This document shows, piece after piece, positions 16,972 to 27,107 of a DNA stretch of 64,000 nucleotides. This stretch comes from Pseudomonas sp. KU26590. Lineage in GTDB: Bacteria > Pseudomonadota > Gammaproteobacteria > Pseudomonadales > Pseudomonadaceae. The stretch is from the NCBI RefSeq assembly GCF_026153515.1, contig NZ_CP110644.1, forward strand, positions 1,331,501-1,395,500, read 5' to 3'. The notes beneath the pieces are model-generated. The model had not been told where the DNA came from. It was given only the letters and a program-made list of their open reading frames with translations, and made no database searches. The first letter of the stretch is position 1, and the number at the start of each line of letters is the position of its first letter. The position numbers and the translations under genes were made by a program.

Positions 16972-18147
16972 TCAGTTTTGCGCCCGGTGGGGCGACTCGG
17001 AGTTGTTGGCGTTGTCCGCCAGATTCTGTTGGGGGTCACGGGCCTTTTTGAGTTCAGCGATCCACTGTGGGTCGAACTCGGTCAGGTCGTTGTGAGCGGG
17101 CAGGTAGCGTTCCGGGAATTCCCAGATCAGCACCTGCGGGGGGCTGCTTTTGAAGGCGTCGGTCTGCAGATACTTGAGCATCGGCAGGATCGGGCCATGG
17201 CCGTCTTCGGCGTAATTCACGACGTCTGTGTGCAGGGCCTGCTTAAGCGCACCGGCGAAGTTCCAGTTGGGGTTGGCGCTGTAGCTGGTGCCGACCAGAC
17301 CCACGGCAACCGAGTTGTCCGCGAACAGGGCGTCACCGCTTTCTGCATTAGCCTGAGCCGGGTTGGTGCTGCGCTGTTGCAGGTCGTCCGGCTTGGGCAG
17401 CAGGTTGCTGAACAGCGGATCCAGCGGCAGGAAGTTGGTCAGATCGCCCTTGTAGGGTTCGGTCGTCTTGGCTTCGGTGACGAAGTTCTGCGGTTCAACG
17501 TTCAGCGGCACTTGCTTGCTGATCACGTCACCCAACTGTTGAGCAACGATTTCCGCGCCCATCGGCGTCCAGTGAGTGTCGGTGCGCAGGAACACCTGGC
17601 CCTTCTCCTTGGCGCTTTGCAGCGGAGTGAGCAGATCAGGGGCAAGGATGCCGGCCTGATTCACTTGGGCGTGGAACTGCTGATACAGGTCGGTGTGGAC
17701 CGTGGCTGGTTTGTTGTCACCGACGTGCTCCGGGTACAGACGGGTCTTGGCCGGAATGATCGCCAGCACCAGCTGGGTGCCTTGCTTTTTCAGGGTGTCA
17801 CGCACGCCCTGAATGATCGCCAGGTTGTCCGCCTCGTTCTGCTCGCTATTGGCAACGGCGTCGAATTCTTCGTCGGTGTACAGCCACTGGTCTTTGCCCA
17901 GGATCACGCCCGGACGACCTTCGTTGAACACCTTGTAGTCCAGCGCCGCCCAGAGGTTGGTGCCCAGACGCTTGATCGGAAATGCTTCGTCGTAATGGGT
18001 TTCCACTGCCTTGGCCCATTGACCATTGAGCACAGTGGTTTCCTTCGACGTAGAGAACCCGACGAAGCTGCGCAGCGACCACAGGCCCAGCACCAGAAGG
18101 ATCGCCAGGAACAGGAAGATGTAGAGGAAACGTAATGAACGGGTCAT
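16972..18147 (-). CDS. algJ: AlgJ: alginate O-acetyltransferase (SGNH-like)
   Basis: This 391-residue protein is anchored by one N-terminal helix (about 7-28) with a periplasmic AlgX/AlgJ SGNH-hydrolase-like domain. The catalytic residues sit at the positions known for Pseudomonas AlgJ: Asp190 and His192 in R-T-D-T-H-W-T-P, and Ser288 in G-T-S-Y-S. It passes acetyl groups delivered by AlgI toward the polymer. It lies 10 bases after algI in transcription order. The basic, serine-rich end (N-N-S-E-S-P-H-R-A-Q-N) looks disordered. Confidence 0.96.
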   Translation of the reverse strand: MTRSLRFLYIFLFLAILLVLGLWSLRSFVGFSTSKETTVLNGQWAKAVETHYDEAFPIKRLGTNLWAALDYKVFNEGRPGVILGKDQWLYTDEEFDAVANSEQNEADNLAIIQGVRDTLKKQGTQLVLAIIPAKTRLYPEHVGDNKPATVHTDLYQQFHAQVNQAGILAPDLLTPLQSAKEKGQVFLRTDTHWTPMGAEIVAQQLGDVISKQVPLNVEPQNFVTEAKTTEPYKGDLTNFLPLDPLFSNLLPKPDDLQQRSTNPAQANAESGDALFADNSVAVGLVGTSYSANPNWNFAGALKQALHTDVVNYAEDGHGPILPMLKYLQTDAFKSSPPQVLIWEFPERYLPAHNDLTEFDPQWIAELKKARDPQQNLADNANNSESPHRAQN

Positions 18148-18157
18148 GTCAGGCTCC

Positions 18158-19720
18158 TCAGAACTGGAAGTAAAGGAACGGCGAGAAACTGGCCGCCGAG
18201 AGTTTCAGGATCGATGCAACGAACATCAGCAGGATCAGGGCGCGCATGACATAGCGCGACCAGTCGACGGTCCAGTAGGCAGGCTGAACCTGCGCTTCGG
18301 TGCCGACGATGTAACCCGGTTGATGAATGCTGCCCGGCTTGTCGCCCGGCACGGCCTTGATCAGGCCTGGCTCGGCAGCGGCAGGACCATCGATTTGTAC
18401 AGCCTTGTCGGTCGGCTTGGCTGGAGCACGGTTGCGGTAGAAATCACGCAGGCCGAAGAAGGCGAGGGTGATGTACGCCACGACCAGGGTCGCCACTTGC
18501 AGGCCGGTGAGGCTGGCGCGGTTGAGTTCCGACAGGCCCAGATCGCTGAAGCTGAACATGGCGCCGTACATGCGGGCGGCAACGTGCAGGTTTTCCGAGC
18601 GGAAGATGACCCAGCCCATGACCACCAGCAGGAAGGTGAAGGCCCAGCGAACGACGTTGAACGTGCGCGGCGCGGTGTTCAGGCCAATGGCTTTTTCGAT
18701 TGCCAGCCACACACCGTGCCAGGCGCCCCAGACGATGTAAGTGATGTTGGCGCCATGCCACAGACCGCCCAACAGCATGGTCAGGAACAGGTTGCGATAG
18801 GTCGCGACCTTGCCGCCACGGTTGCCGCCCAGCGTGATGTAGAGATAGTCACGCAGCCAGGTCGACAGGCTGATGTGCCAGCGACGCCAGAACTCGGTGA
18901 TCGACTGGCTGATGTAGGGCTGTTTGAAGTTTTCCATGAAGCGGAAACCCATCATCAGACCCAGGCCGATGGCCATGTCGCTGTAGCCGGAGAAGTCGAA
19001 GTACAGCTGAGCGGTGTACGCCAGCGCGCCAAGCCATGCGTCACCCGTGGTCGGGTTCTGCAGGGCGAAGCAGTGGTCGGCGACCACTGCCAGGGTGTCG
19101 GCAATAAAAACTTTCTTGATGAAACCCTGCATGAACCGCGTGCAGCCTTCGGAGAATTTGTCGACGGTGTGCGTGCGGTTGTTGAACTGGTCGACCAGGT
19201 CGCGGAAACGCAGTACCGGCCCTGCAATCAGGTGCGGGAAGATTGCCACGAACGCCGCAAAGTCGATGAGGTTGCGCGTTGCCGGCGTATCGCCACGGTA
19301 AACGTCAATGATGTAGCTGATGGACTCGAAGATGTAGAACGAGATACCGATCGGCAGCAACACATGGGTGAGGATGAACGGCTCAAGACCGATCGACGTC
19401 ATCATCGCGTTGATGCTGTCGACGCCGAAGTTGGCGTATTTGAAATAGCCGAGGATGCACAGGTCGACCGCCACACCGAGCAGCAGCCAACGCTGTGCCG
19501 GCTTGGTTCTGACCCCGGCATCGCCTACGCGCAGCCCGATCCAGTAGTTCCACAGCGTCACTGCTGCGAACAGTGCCAGAAAGTCCACTCGCCAGAACGC
19601 ATAAAACACGTAGCTAGCGACCAGCAGCAGCAGGTTGCGATAGCGTTGCCCGCTCAGGTAGTACAAGCCGAGAAACACCGGCAAGAACAGGAACAGGAAC
19701 ACGTTGGATGAGAAAACCAT
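18158..19720 (-). CDS. algI: AlgI: MBOAT-family alginate O-acetylation membrane protein
   Basis: This 520-residue inner-membrane protein with about eleven helices belongs to the membrane-bound O-acyltransferase family. It moves acetyl groups from a cytoplasmic donor across the membrane for AlgJ/AlgX. The MBOAT signature is clear: FWRRWHISLSTWLRDYLYI and the catalytic-histidine region G-G-L-W-H-G-A-N. A loop rich in alanine, proline and lysine (about 420-460) is likely cytoplasmic. It is separated from algL by a REP doublet, the only REP inside the operon. Confidence 0.96.
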   Translation of the reverse strand: MVFSSNVFLFLFLPVFLGLYYLSGQRYRNLLLLVASYVFYAFWRVDFLALFAAVTLWNYWIGLRVGDAGVRTKPAQRWLLLGVAVDLCILGYFKYANFGVDSINAMMTSIGLEPFILTHVLLPIGISFYIFESISYIIDVYRGDTPATRNLIDFAAFVAIFPHLIAGPVLRFRDLVDQFNNRTHTVDKFSEGCTRFMQGFIKKVFIADTLAVVADHCFALQNPTTGDAWLGALAYTAQLYFDFSGYSDMAIGLGLMMGFRFMENFKQPYISQSITEFWRRWHISLSTWLRDYLYITLGGNRGGKVATYRNLFLTMLLGGLWHGANITYIVWGAWHGVWLAIEKAIGLNTAPRTFNVVRWAFTFLLVVMGWVIFRSENLHVAARMYGAMFSFSDLGLSELNRASLTGLQVATLVVAYITLAFFGLRDFYRNRAPAKPTDKAVQIDGPAAAEPGLIKAVPGDKPGSIHQPGYIVGTEAQVQPAYWTVDWSRYVMRALILLMFVASILKLSAASFSPFLYFQF

Positions 19721-19823
19721 CCTTTATCTCTCCATTTGTCCAACATCAAGGGCCGAAACCCCCCAAACCCCCCATGAAAAATGGAGGGGTGAAACGTAAA
19801 TCCGAACGACCGACGCCGATTCT

Positions 19824-19913
19824 GTAGGAGCGCGCTTGCCCGCGATCAGGCCAGTACATCCGACACAGTCATGTCGTCTGGAAAATCGCTTTCGCGGGCA
19901 AGCGCGCTCCTAC
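19824..19913. repeat. REP doublet inside the alginate operon (algL-algI gap)
   Basis: A plus-strand REP at 19824-19845 faces a minus-strand copy at 19892-19913 (core GTAGGAGCGCGCTTGCCCGC), with 46 bases between. It fills the 211-base gap between algL and algI, where the transcript would fold into a long hairpin. Confidence 0.92.
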
Positions 19914-19931
19914 ATTTTCACGTGGAGGCTC

Positions 19932-21068
19932 TTACGAACCGCCCTTGTCACCCTTCTCATGGGTCGGGTCATAAGTGCGGGTCAGGTCGCCGCCGAGGCG
20001 GAAGTTCTTGAACGGCTGCATCTTGTGTTTCTGTTCAAGCACGTCCGGGCCGCAGTCATACAGCGAGCAGTAGGGTTCCAGCCAGGCGAATTTCATGTCG
20101 GTTTTCAGATCCGTCATGTCTTGCTTTTCGCCATCGCGGGCGGCGAATTCGCTGCCTGAGTTCTTCACGCCAGCCAGCACGCGATCACCCAGACGCTTGA
20201 GCGCACCGTTGTTTTCCTGACGCAGATCGACACCGTTGGCCTGGGCGAAACTCGCGATCATGGCCAGCGGCGGGAGCGCATAGTTGTGGTACGCCAGCGC
20301 ACGCTGTTTACGCTTGAGTTCGTTCGGCAGGAAACCTTGCGGGTCCACCTGATTGGCGCCGATCTTGAATTCCTTCACCGACCAGTCGAACAGGTCCTGG
20401 CGATTAGTCGCCACTGCCGTGGACATCACGGCCCAGGCGGCCCAGTACGAGTGGTTGTTAGTCTTGTCGAGCGGCAAATTGTTCCAGTCGCTGACCACGT
20501 GATCCGCCAGTTTGCTGAACCAGGCTTCAATGACCTGCGCTTCCTGCTGGCGGGTGGCCAAAGGGTGCGATTCGGAAAACTTCAGGCGCAGATAGGCGGA
20601 TGACATGCTGCCCAATGCCCATTTGCGCATCGACTTGCCAGTGTGGTTGAAATCGGTGGACTCCAGCGCATCGGCCTTGGCCCAGGTGGTCAGCATGTTC
20701 AGCGCGCAATCGAGTTGCTCGGGCCGACCGTCACGCATGTACTGCATCACCACTTTGCTGGTGGCGCGCTCCATGTTCGTGATGTCTTTGGTCGCATCAC
20801 GGAAGGCCTCTTCGGAAGCGACGTTCAACGTGGCGCGGGCCTTGTCCGAGCCTTCGTATTTGCTGCGAAACTGCAGCGGGCCGGTGTAGGGCTGCGGTGC
20901 CGCATCACAGTTGAACTTGCCCTGACCCGTCTTGAATTTCTCGACACCCTCGTAGTAACCCTGCGGCGGCACGAGTGTCGACGCAGCGCTGGCGCCGGTG
21001 GCGAACAGTGCCGAAGACATCATCGCCAGCGACAGAAGGGTAGGGAGCATCAGTTTTGGAGTGTGCAT
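19932..21068 (-). CDS. algL: AlgL: periplasmic alginate lyase
   Basis: This 378-residue polysaccharide lyase (PL5) cleaves mannuronan by beta-elimination. It clears polymer that misses the export channel. The start is set at ATG 21068, which gives a proper signal peptide ([10 protein letters not shown]...G-A-S-A-A) and 7 bases of spacing to algX; an upstream in-frame extension lies in algX sequence and is not real. PL5 active-site features are present: N-N-H-S-Y-W (about 202-207), and R/Y residues in [11 protein letters not shown] or the nearby helix. The tail [10 protein letters not shown] is polar. Confidence 0.96.
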   Translation of the reverse strand: MHTPKLMLPTLLSLAMMSSALFATGASAASTLVPPQGYYEGVEKFKTGQGKFNCDAAPQPYTGPLQFRSKYEGSDKARATLNVASEEAFRDATKDITNMERATSKVVMQYMRDGRPEQLDCALNMLTTWAKADALESTDFNHTGKSMRKWALGSMSSAYLRLKFSESHPLATRQQEAQVIEAWFSKLADHVVSDWNNLPLDKTNNHSYWAAWAVMSTAVATNRQDLFDWSVKEFKIGANQVDPQGFLPNELKRKQRALAYHNYALPPLAMIASFAQANGVDLRQENNGALKRLGDRVLAGVKNSGSEFAARDGEKQDMTDLKTDMKFAWLEPYCSLYDCGPDVLEQKHKMQPFKNFRLGGDLTRTYDPTHEKGDKGGS

Positions 21069-21075
21069 AAGAGCC

Positions 21076-22515
21076 TCATAACCCGGCTTGCGCGGTTTGA
21101 TGCGCGACATTCGGGAACACGTTGCGTTTGCATACTTTCGCTTCGACCTGCTGTGGCGCAGCGCCCGCTTCCGGACCCTGCAATTCCAGTGCGAGCAATT
21201 GCTGGTCAGCCCAGTCTTTGTCATCGCGCAGTTCGAAGGAGAAGCGCCCGTCGGTTTCAGATGTTTCAGGTTTCTCGATCTTCAAATCTTCGTGACGACC
21301 GTTCATGTACCAGAGGCGCGCCTGAAGGGTTTTCACCGAGTTGTCGGCGAACTTGATATCGATCTGATTACTGCCGTTGCGCACATCCTTGATGCCGTTT
21401 TTGCCGTTGACCAGCAACTCGTTGATCCCTGGTTTGAGGGTGGTGCTGGCGCTCATGACCGCCGGTTTGCCTTCACAGCCGTTGTCCAGCAGCGACATCA
21501 TCTGGCGATAGATGGTCTCCTGGTCCAGGCGATAAAGCGGCGAGAATTCCCAGATGAGAATCTTCGGTGGGTGTTTCTGGAAGTCTTCGCTGCCCAGGTA
21601 CTGCAGCATCGAACCTTCGAGGCCGCCGCCGGGGAAGGCGACGTTCAGCACATCAGCACCCATGTATTCCTGCAAAAAGCCGGAGAAGTTGTAGTTCTTC
21701 CCGCTGTGACTGGTACCGACCAGCGTGATTTCCGGGTTGCCGGAGTCACCAAACAGGTCGCCGTCGGCAGCTTCGCCTTTGGGTTCCGTCTCAAACTGGT
21801 CCATGTACTGGATGGCGTAACTCGTGCCGCACAATTGACCGGCCATATTGTGAAGAGTGCCCTTCTTGCCCATGCGACCTGACAGGTGGGTCTCGAACTC
21901 ACGACGCGGAACGCCTGCAAACGCCTGCATCTTCTTCACGGAGTCAGCGACGATTTTCGCCGTGCGCTGAGCGCCATAGGGCGTCCAGTGCTGGTCACCG
22001 CGGAAGTAGAAATCGTGGGCCTGTTGCTCGTTGGTCAACGGCGACAGGTCCGGCACGGTGTAGCCCATTTTCGCGAAACGACCGAGCATGGCCTGGTAGT
22101 TGCGCAGCGCGGTGTTGTAGTCGAACTTGTCGCGCTCGGCCGGGAACAGCTTGTTGCGATCAACCAGGCCCCGCGTTGGCTGATAAACGACGACGAGCTC
22201 TACACCCTTGCTCTTGAAAGCGTCGTGCAGCATTTGCATGCGGCGATAGCCTTCAGGCGTGGTGTCGAATTCGGTGCGCAGGTCTTCACGGGTCCGGAAC
22301 AACCAGTCACCCTGGGCCTGAACCAGCGTGGTGAAGTTCTGTTGGTAGCGGCTGACGTAGTTTTTTTCGTCGTGCGCTTCAGGGCACAGACTGCAGCAAG
22401 GCTCGGCCGTGAAGCTCGGGGCAGTGGTGTCCGCTGCGTACGCGCCATTGCTGGCGGCGAACAGTGCAGCGGTCAGGCCCGAGAGGCTGAGCAGTTTGAT
22501 CAAATGTGCGTGCAT
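21076..22515 (-). CDS. algX: AlgX: alginate O-acetyltransferase with carbohydrate-binding module
   Basis: This 479-residue periplasmic protein transfers acetyl groups to mannuronate residues. A signal peptide ends near residue 28. The SGNH-like domain keeps Asp174 and His176 (R-G-D-Q-H-W-T-P-Y) and Ser269 (G-T-S-H-S), at the same numbers as in P. aeruginosa. A C-terminal carbohydrate-binding module (about 345-450) binds polymer. A cysteine-rich start of the mature protein (E-P-C-C-S-L-C) is also typical. It lies between algG and algL with gaps of 13 and 7 bases. Confidence 0.96.
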   Translation of the reverse strand: MHAHLIKLLSLSGLTAALFAASNGAYAADTTAPSFTAEPCCSLCPEAHDEKNYVSRYQQNFTTLVQAQGDWLFRTREDLRTEFDTTPEGYRRMQMLHDAFKSKGVELVVVYQPTRGLVDRNKLFPAERDKFDYNTALRNYQAMLGRFAKMGYTVPDLSPLTNEQQAHDFYFRGDQHWTPYGAQRTAKIVADSVKKMQAFAGVPRREFETHLSGRMGKKGTLHNMAGQLCGTSYAIQYMDQFETEPKGEAADGDLFGDSGNPEITLVGTSHSGKNYNFSGFLQEYMGADVLNVAFPGGGLEGSMLQYLGSEDFQKHPPKILIWEFSPLYRLDQETIYRQMMSLLDNGCEGKPAVMSASTTLKPGINELLVNGKNGIKDVRNGSNQIDIKFADNSVKTLQARLWYMNGRHEDLKIEKPETSETDGRFSFELRDDKDWADQQLLALELQGPEAGAAPQQVEAKVCKRNVFPNVAHQTAQAGL

Positions 22516-22528
22516 AGAAATAGCTTCC

Positions 22529-24163
22529 TCAGTCCCGGAGTTGTTTCTGGCTTTCGACCGGGTCGATCAACACGGCTTTCTGCTGGCGCACCAGCAGATC
22601 GAGGATTTCGTCCTGACGTTCGCCCATGACACCGTTGAAGGTGATCCCGCTGGATTTGGTCGGTGCGAGCATCGAGACTTTGTACAGCTCGACGCTCAGG
22701 GGCGAGTCGATGGACATCGGGCCTGAACCGTTGGAGGTCAGTTCGCCGCCGACCAGGATCAGCGAGACTTCGGCATCGAACGGGTCGAGCTTGATGTCGC
22801 GGTCAGTGTCCGACAGGTCCTTGATGTGGCCGTAGACCCCCATCAAACCGTTACCGATGGCCAGGTTTTCATACAGCTTGATGTTGGTGCTGTTGCGCAC
22901 CCGGATGCCGTGACGTTTGTTGGCGAACACGCGGTTGCCCCACAGCAGGTTGTCGGCACTCTCATACAAGGTGATGCCGTCGGTGTGGTTGCGGTAGATC
23001 TCGTTGTAGGCCACCAGGTTGTTCACGCTGTTACGGTCAAGGACGATGCCGGACAGGTGGTTGTCGTAGCTTTTGTTGTTGATGATGAAGCTGTCGTTCA
23101 CCTCACGGGAGACGATGATCCCGTGCTTTTTCTTGGTCCCGTACACCGTGTTCTCGGCAATGATCAGACCGTGGGAACGGTCATGGGGGTCGATGCCGTA
23201 GATGATGTTGTCGTGGTAGGTGCTGCCCTTGACCACGAAGTCACGGGTCTCATAACAGTAGAAGCCGTACCACATGTCCGAGAAGTCTGAATTGACGATC
23301 CAGCCGGTCGGCTCGGCGCGGTTCATCTGCGCCTTCATGTTCGGCGTGTACTGGGAAATACTGATGCCGTACGACTTGCTGTTGTTGTAACCCAGGCTCG
23401 CCACTTTGGTGTTGAACATGTAGGTCTGGGTACCGCCCCAGGACAGCAGGAACGGGCGGAATTCCTTCGGCGACTTATACGTCGACGGGCCGTTGGCTTT
23501 CTCGTTCCAGCCGGTCAGCTTGGTGTCCGACATGAACAGCAGGTTGTCGTTGACGATGAACGCACCGGCGTCCTGAGACAGGCGCAGCTCGGTGGTCTTC
23601 TTGTCGATTTCAAAGATGCCATTCTTGCCGACGACGATCGGCAGACGTGCAAGGAACACGCCCGGCGAGGTTTCGCTCAGGTACTGTTTAGGCACCTTCT
23701 TCGCCAGCTCCTGCAGCGTCATGTAGCCGTCTTCGATGAAGATGGCCTGTGGAATCCCGTGCTGACGGGCTACCCATTCGGCCATCTTGTTGTCACCGCC
23801 GACGAACTCCTTCAGCGAGTCTTCCAGCATCATGCGCTTGATCGCAACCTTGCCCGGCTTGCTGCGCACGATCTTTTTCTGCATGGCCTGCAGGGTGTAC
23901 CCCGAGAGGTCAGGCAGTTTGGGTTTGTCCATCAACAGCGGCTCGATAGGCGGACTGGTGATGGTGTAGGTCTTGGCCTGATGCAGGCCCTTGACCACCA
24001 CTTCCTTGTTATCCGCCGGATGCGCCGCAGGGGCGGGAACCGGCAACGGACTGTTGGCCATGGCCGCAGTGCTGGCGAGCAGCAAGGCGCTGCTCAGCAC
24101 AGCGCTTTCCAGCAGGGCATAGGGCCATGCCCGGTGACGCAATCTGCTTGCTTGACTGTTCAT
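22529..24163 (-). CDS. algG: AlgG: mannuronan C5-epimerase
   Basis: This 544-residue periplasmic enzyme converts D-mannuronate to L-guluronate within the polymer. A signal peptide ends near T-A-A-M-A-N. The main body is a right-handed beta-helix of CASH/parallel-beta repeats (N-K-S-Y-D-N-H-L-S-G-I-V-L, N-T-V-Y-G-T-K-K-K-H-G-I). The catalytic motif D-P-H-D is at 325-328. AlgG also protects polymer from AlgL within the secretion scaffold. It is followed by algX after 13 bases and preceded by algE 27 bases upstream. Confidence 0.96.
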   Translation of the reverse strand: MNSQASRLRHRAWPYALLESAVLSSALLLASTAAMANSPLPVPAPAAHPADNKEVVVKGLHQAKTYTITSPPIEPLLMDKPKLPDLSGYTLQAMQKKIVRSKPGKVAIKRMMLEDSLKEFVGGDNKMAEWVARQHGIPQAIFIEDGYMTLQELAKKVPKQYLSETSPGVFLARLPIVVGKNGIFEIDKKTTELRLSQDAGAFIVNDNLLFMSDTKLTGWNEKANGPSTYKSPKEFRPFLLSWGGTQTYMFNTKVASLGYNNSKSYGISISQYTPNMKAQMNRAEPTGWIVNSDFSDMWYGFYCYETRDFVVKGSTYHDNIIYGIDPHDRSHGLIIAENTVYGTKKKHGIIVSREVNDSFIINNKSYDNHLSGIVLDRNSVNNLVAYNEIYRNHTDGITLYESADNLLWGNRVFANKRHGIRVRNSTNIKLYENLAIGNGLMGVYGHIKDLSDTDRDIKLDPFDAEVSLILVGGELTSNGSGPMSIDSPLSVELYKVSMLAPTKSSGITFNGVMGERQDEILDLLVRQQKAVLIDPVESQKQLRD

Positions 24164-24190
24164 CTCATTGCACTCCTATCGCGGCTTGCA

Positions 24191-25696
24191 TCAGAAGCGC
24201 CAGATGACGTCGACGATGGCGCGGTGCATGTATTCGTCTACACCGCTGTGGTACGCATCGCCCGGTTTGAACACGCCCGCACGCAGACGTATCAGCGCCG
24301 ACGGTTCGTCGAACGACTGGCTTACCGCAGCCGGCAGCAGGCCTTGCTTGAAGTACTTGGTGACGACAAGGTCCATTTCCTGGCCCAGGTCCTTGCGGCC
24401 GTCTTCCAGCGGCAGCGAGGCGAACGTGCTGACGCCATCGGCGTCGACGTTTTCCTGAGCCGGATTGATACCCGCGCCGCCGATGCCCGAATGGCCGTCG
24501 ACGCGACGGAACTTGTGGTAGATCAGCGAGGCGTCGTACTCGTCCTGCATCTGCCAGGACGCGAACAGCGAGCCGGACTCTACGTTGGCCATTTCGCCCT
24601 GGAACGCTTCACCGAAGCGATGCACCCGCGAGCGGGTACCGGTCCAGTTCGAGCGGTTGCTTTCCAGACCGTTCTGCTCGTAGTTCTTGCTGGCGCGGGA
24701 GTAAGCGCCGCCCACTTGCCACATTGGGTCCAGACGGAAACGCAGCCCCAGGTCGGTCGCCCAGCCGTTGACGTTTTCGTTGTTCTTCTCACCGGCCACG
24801 TACTGATCTTCAGCAGCGTTGTAGGTGGTGCCGATGCGGTCGCGATCGCCGGTCAGCCAGGTCAGGCTGCCCCAATAGTTGACGGTGTTCAGGTTGCGGT
24901 AGTTGTACGCGTCGCTGTTGGCCTGCAGACCCAGCCAAGTCAGGTCGCCACGCGAGGTCTTGTCCAGGTCGTCGATGGCTGAGCCCTGTTGTTTCAGGCT
25001 GCCGCCGTCATGACTGTGGTGTGCACGAACGCCAGCCCATTGGCCTGGCGTCCACTGGTATTCCACATCGCCATAAAGGTGCGAGCGATCCTTGTCCTGT
25101 GCCGACAGTTCGGTCAGGTCGGTGCGGTATTCGCTGAAGCGCTGGGCGGCGCCCACTTCTGCCTTGAGCAGGGTGGTGTCGAAGGTCCAGTTCACCGCTT
25201 CGATGTTGGTGTCGTGCCACTGACCGTCGTCATTGCGCAGGCGCTGACGACCGACTTTCAGGATCTCGCCAGGGTAAGGCGTGAAACCGCTGTAGCCGAT
25301 CCAGAATTCGCGCAGGGCAGCGTAGCTGTCATCCACTTTGCGGCTGCTCGACGTGCTGCGTGAGCGTTGGGCGCTTTGGCCGTTGGCGTCAGTGACCTGC
25401 TGATCCAGCGGGTCGGTCTGAATGGTGTCGGTAGCGGTGACGACCTGGCCCATCGCGTAACCGCTCCAGTTGCCCCACTCGCCATACGCCCATGGACGCA
25501 GATCCAGACCGACACCGTTGACGTCGCCACCGCTACGGGTGCCGAGGTCACGGTCGTCTTCCATCTGGCCGGTCGCTTTGACTTCGATGCCGAAATTCTG
25601 AGTGTCGGTCAGGGCTGCCAGCGTCGGCGTGGCCCAGATCAGGGAGAAACCCAGGCCGAATCCGGCCGCCATCAGAGGGTTCAACTTAAGCTTCAT
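24191..25696 (-). CDS. algE: AlgE: outer-membrane alginate export porin
   Basis: This 501-residue protein forms the 18-stranded outer-membrane channel for alginate. A signal peptide ends around T-P-T-L-A-A. Alternating beta-strand sequence runs through, with many aromatic girdle residues ([19 protein letters not shown]) and a C-terminal phenylalanine (V-I-W-R-F) as a Bam signal. The start overlaps the algK stop by 4 bases. It pairs with the lipoprotein AlgK for assembly. Confidence 0.96.
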   Translation of the reverse strand: MKLKLNPLMAAGFGLGFSLIWATPTLAALTDTQNFGIEVKATGQMEDDRDLGTRSGGDVNGVGLDLRPWAYGEWGNWSGYAMGQVVTATDTIQTDPLDQQVTDANGQSAQRSRSTSSSRKVDDSYAALREFWIGYSGFTPYPGEILKVGRQRLRNDDGQWHDTNIEAVNWTFDTTLLKAEVGAAQRFSEYRTDLTELSAQDKDRSHLYGDVEYQWTPGQWAGVRAHHSHDGGSLKQQGSAIDDLDKTSRGDLTWLGLQANSDAYNYRNLNTVNYWGSLTWLTGDRDRIGTTYNAAEDQYVAGEKNNENVNGWATDLGLRFRLDPMWQVGGAYSRASKNYEQNGLESNRSNWTGTRSRVHRFGEAFQGEMANVESGSLFASWQMQDEYDASLIYHKFRRVDGHSGIGGAGINPAQENVDADGVSTFASLPLEDGRKDLGQEMDLVVTKYFKQGLLPAAVSQSFDEPSALIRLRAGVFKPGDAYHSGVDEYMHRAIVDVIWRF

Positions 25697-27105
25697 AGAG
25701 GTGCGTCCCCGCCGTCTTTTTCTTCTTGCAGTGTCTGCAAGGCCAACGCGTTTTGCGCCGTTGTGCCGCGGACCTGCTGTTCTCGCTGGAGAAGACTCTG
25801 CGCCTGAGCGCGCTTCTCAGGCGGCAATTGTTCGTTCAGTTGTTGCACAAGATCCGTCGCTTGCGGCGTGCCCTGAGCCAGTGCGAGCTGACCGAAGACC
25901 CATGCGTTGACCGGATCAGGCTTGATGCCTTTGCCTTGCGAGAACAACTGCGCGAGGGCGAAGTCGGCGCTGTTCTGGCCACCGCGTGCGGAGGTCAGTA
26001 ACTGGTCGACAGCTTTCTGCGGCTCTGGATGGCCCAGATAACCCCGGCGGTACAGCTGACCCAGGTAGTAATGCGCGGAGATTTGCGTCGCAGCGGCCTT
26101 GGTCAGGTGCTCTTCGGCTTTCTTCGCATCCGGCAAGACCAGCTTGCCTTCGTAATACAGCTTGCCCAGCAGCAGCTCGGCGCGCGGTTGATCCGCAGCA
26201 CGGCCGTTGTCCAGGTATTCCATCATCTTGTTGACGTCACCCAGCTCGGGGAAGTCGTACAGCAACTGCGCCAGGCTGACCCACGAAGCGGGGTAACCGG
26301 GGGCGACGTTCTCCAGCAGCGACTGCGCGGTCTTTTCGTCCGGCTTGCCGAGGGTCGAATCGCCCAGCACGCGAGCGACGCTGTCGACACGCATGGCAGG
26401 CACGCTGCCCATGGCGTAGCCACTTTGCATTTGCTGGATCAACGCAGCCTGTTTGTCGGCTTCGCCGCGCTTCTGGTAGACCGTCGCCAGCTCGGTGTAG
26501 CAAACGTCAGTGGTGTGCAGCGCTTGCTTGCAGATGCTTTCAACGTCAGCCAGATGCTGATCGTAAGTGCCTTGGGTGCGATATAGCAGCACCTGGGCCA
26601 GCCCCGCTTCCGGGTAACCGGTGGCGCGCCATTCGTTGATCTTCTGCTGCGCGTTCACGTTCGGGAACGTGTGCGGGTATTGCAGATAGAGCATCGCCAG
26701 CGGGATCAGCGTGCCGGCTTCGCCATTGGCGAAGGCCTTCTTCAACAGACCTTCGGCTTCACGTTGCTCGGCTTCGGTGGAGTTCGGCTTGACCGCCAGC
26801 AACTTTCCCAGACGCGATTGCGCCCGAGGCGAAGTGGCGGCTGCGGCACGGTAGGTTGCCTCGGCCTGCTTGATCAGCTCCGGGTCGCGGGTACCCACCT
26901 GGATATCCGCGAGACCGACCTGTGCATCGCTATAGCCCAGGTCCGCCAGTTGCCGATAGTTTTGCTCCGCCAGCGCGGTGTCGCCGCGTTTCAGGGCTTC
27001 GTTGGCCAGGCGCTGATCGGGCAGGCCGGCACAGCCGCCCAAACCGATAGCGATCGCCAGGCTCAACAATGTAGGGGCTGACAAGCTTCGTAGTGGGCTA
27101 GCCAT
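25693..27105 (-). CDS. algK: AlgK: TPR outer-membrane lipoprotein of alginate export
   Basis: This 470-residue lipoprotein (lipobox L-G-G-C, Cys25) is built of Sel1-type TPR repeats (for example [14 protein letters not shown] and [20 protein letters not shown]). It positions AlgE in the outer membrane and scaffolds the periplasmic enzymes. It overlaps algE by 4 bases and follows alg44 by 2. The proline/glutamine-rich C-terminus is likely flexible. Confidence 0.95.
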   Translation of the reverse strand: MASPLRSLSAPTLLSLAIAIGLGGCAGLPDQRLANEALKRGDTALAEQNYRQLADLGYSDAQVGLADIQVGTRDPELIKQAEATYRAAAATSPRAQSRLGKLLAVKPNSTEAEQREAEGLLKKAFANGEAGTLIPLAMLYLQYPHTFPNVNAQQKINEWRATGYPEAGLAQVLLYRTQGTYDQHLADVESICKQALHTTDVCYTELATVYQKRGEADKQAALIQQMQSGYAMGSVPAMRVDSVARVLGDSTLGKPDEKTAQSLLENVAPGYPASWVSLAQLLYDFPELGDVNKMMEYLDNGRAADQPRAELLLGKLYYEGKLVLPDAKKAEEHLTKAAATQISAHYYLGQLYRRGYLGHPEPQKAVDQLLTSARGGQNSADFALAQLFSQGKGIKPDPVNAWVFGQLALAQGTPQATDLVQQLNEQLPPEKRAQAQSLLQREQQVRGTTAQNALALQTLQEEKDGGDAPL

Positions 27106-27107
27106 GT

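Noticed and set aside
18146..19711. A 521-codon open frame antisense to algI
   Set aside because: Composition is His/Asp/Gln-rich with no hydrophobic or domain pattern, while algI is a clear MBOAT protein. Similar antisense frames over alg8 and algD were dropped for the same reason.
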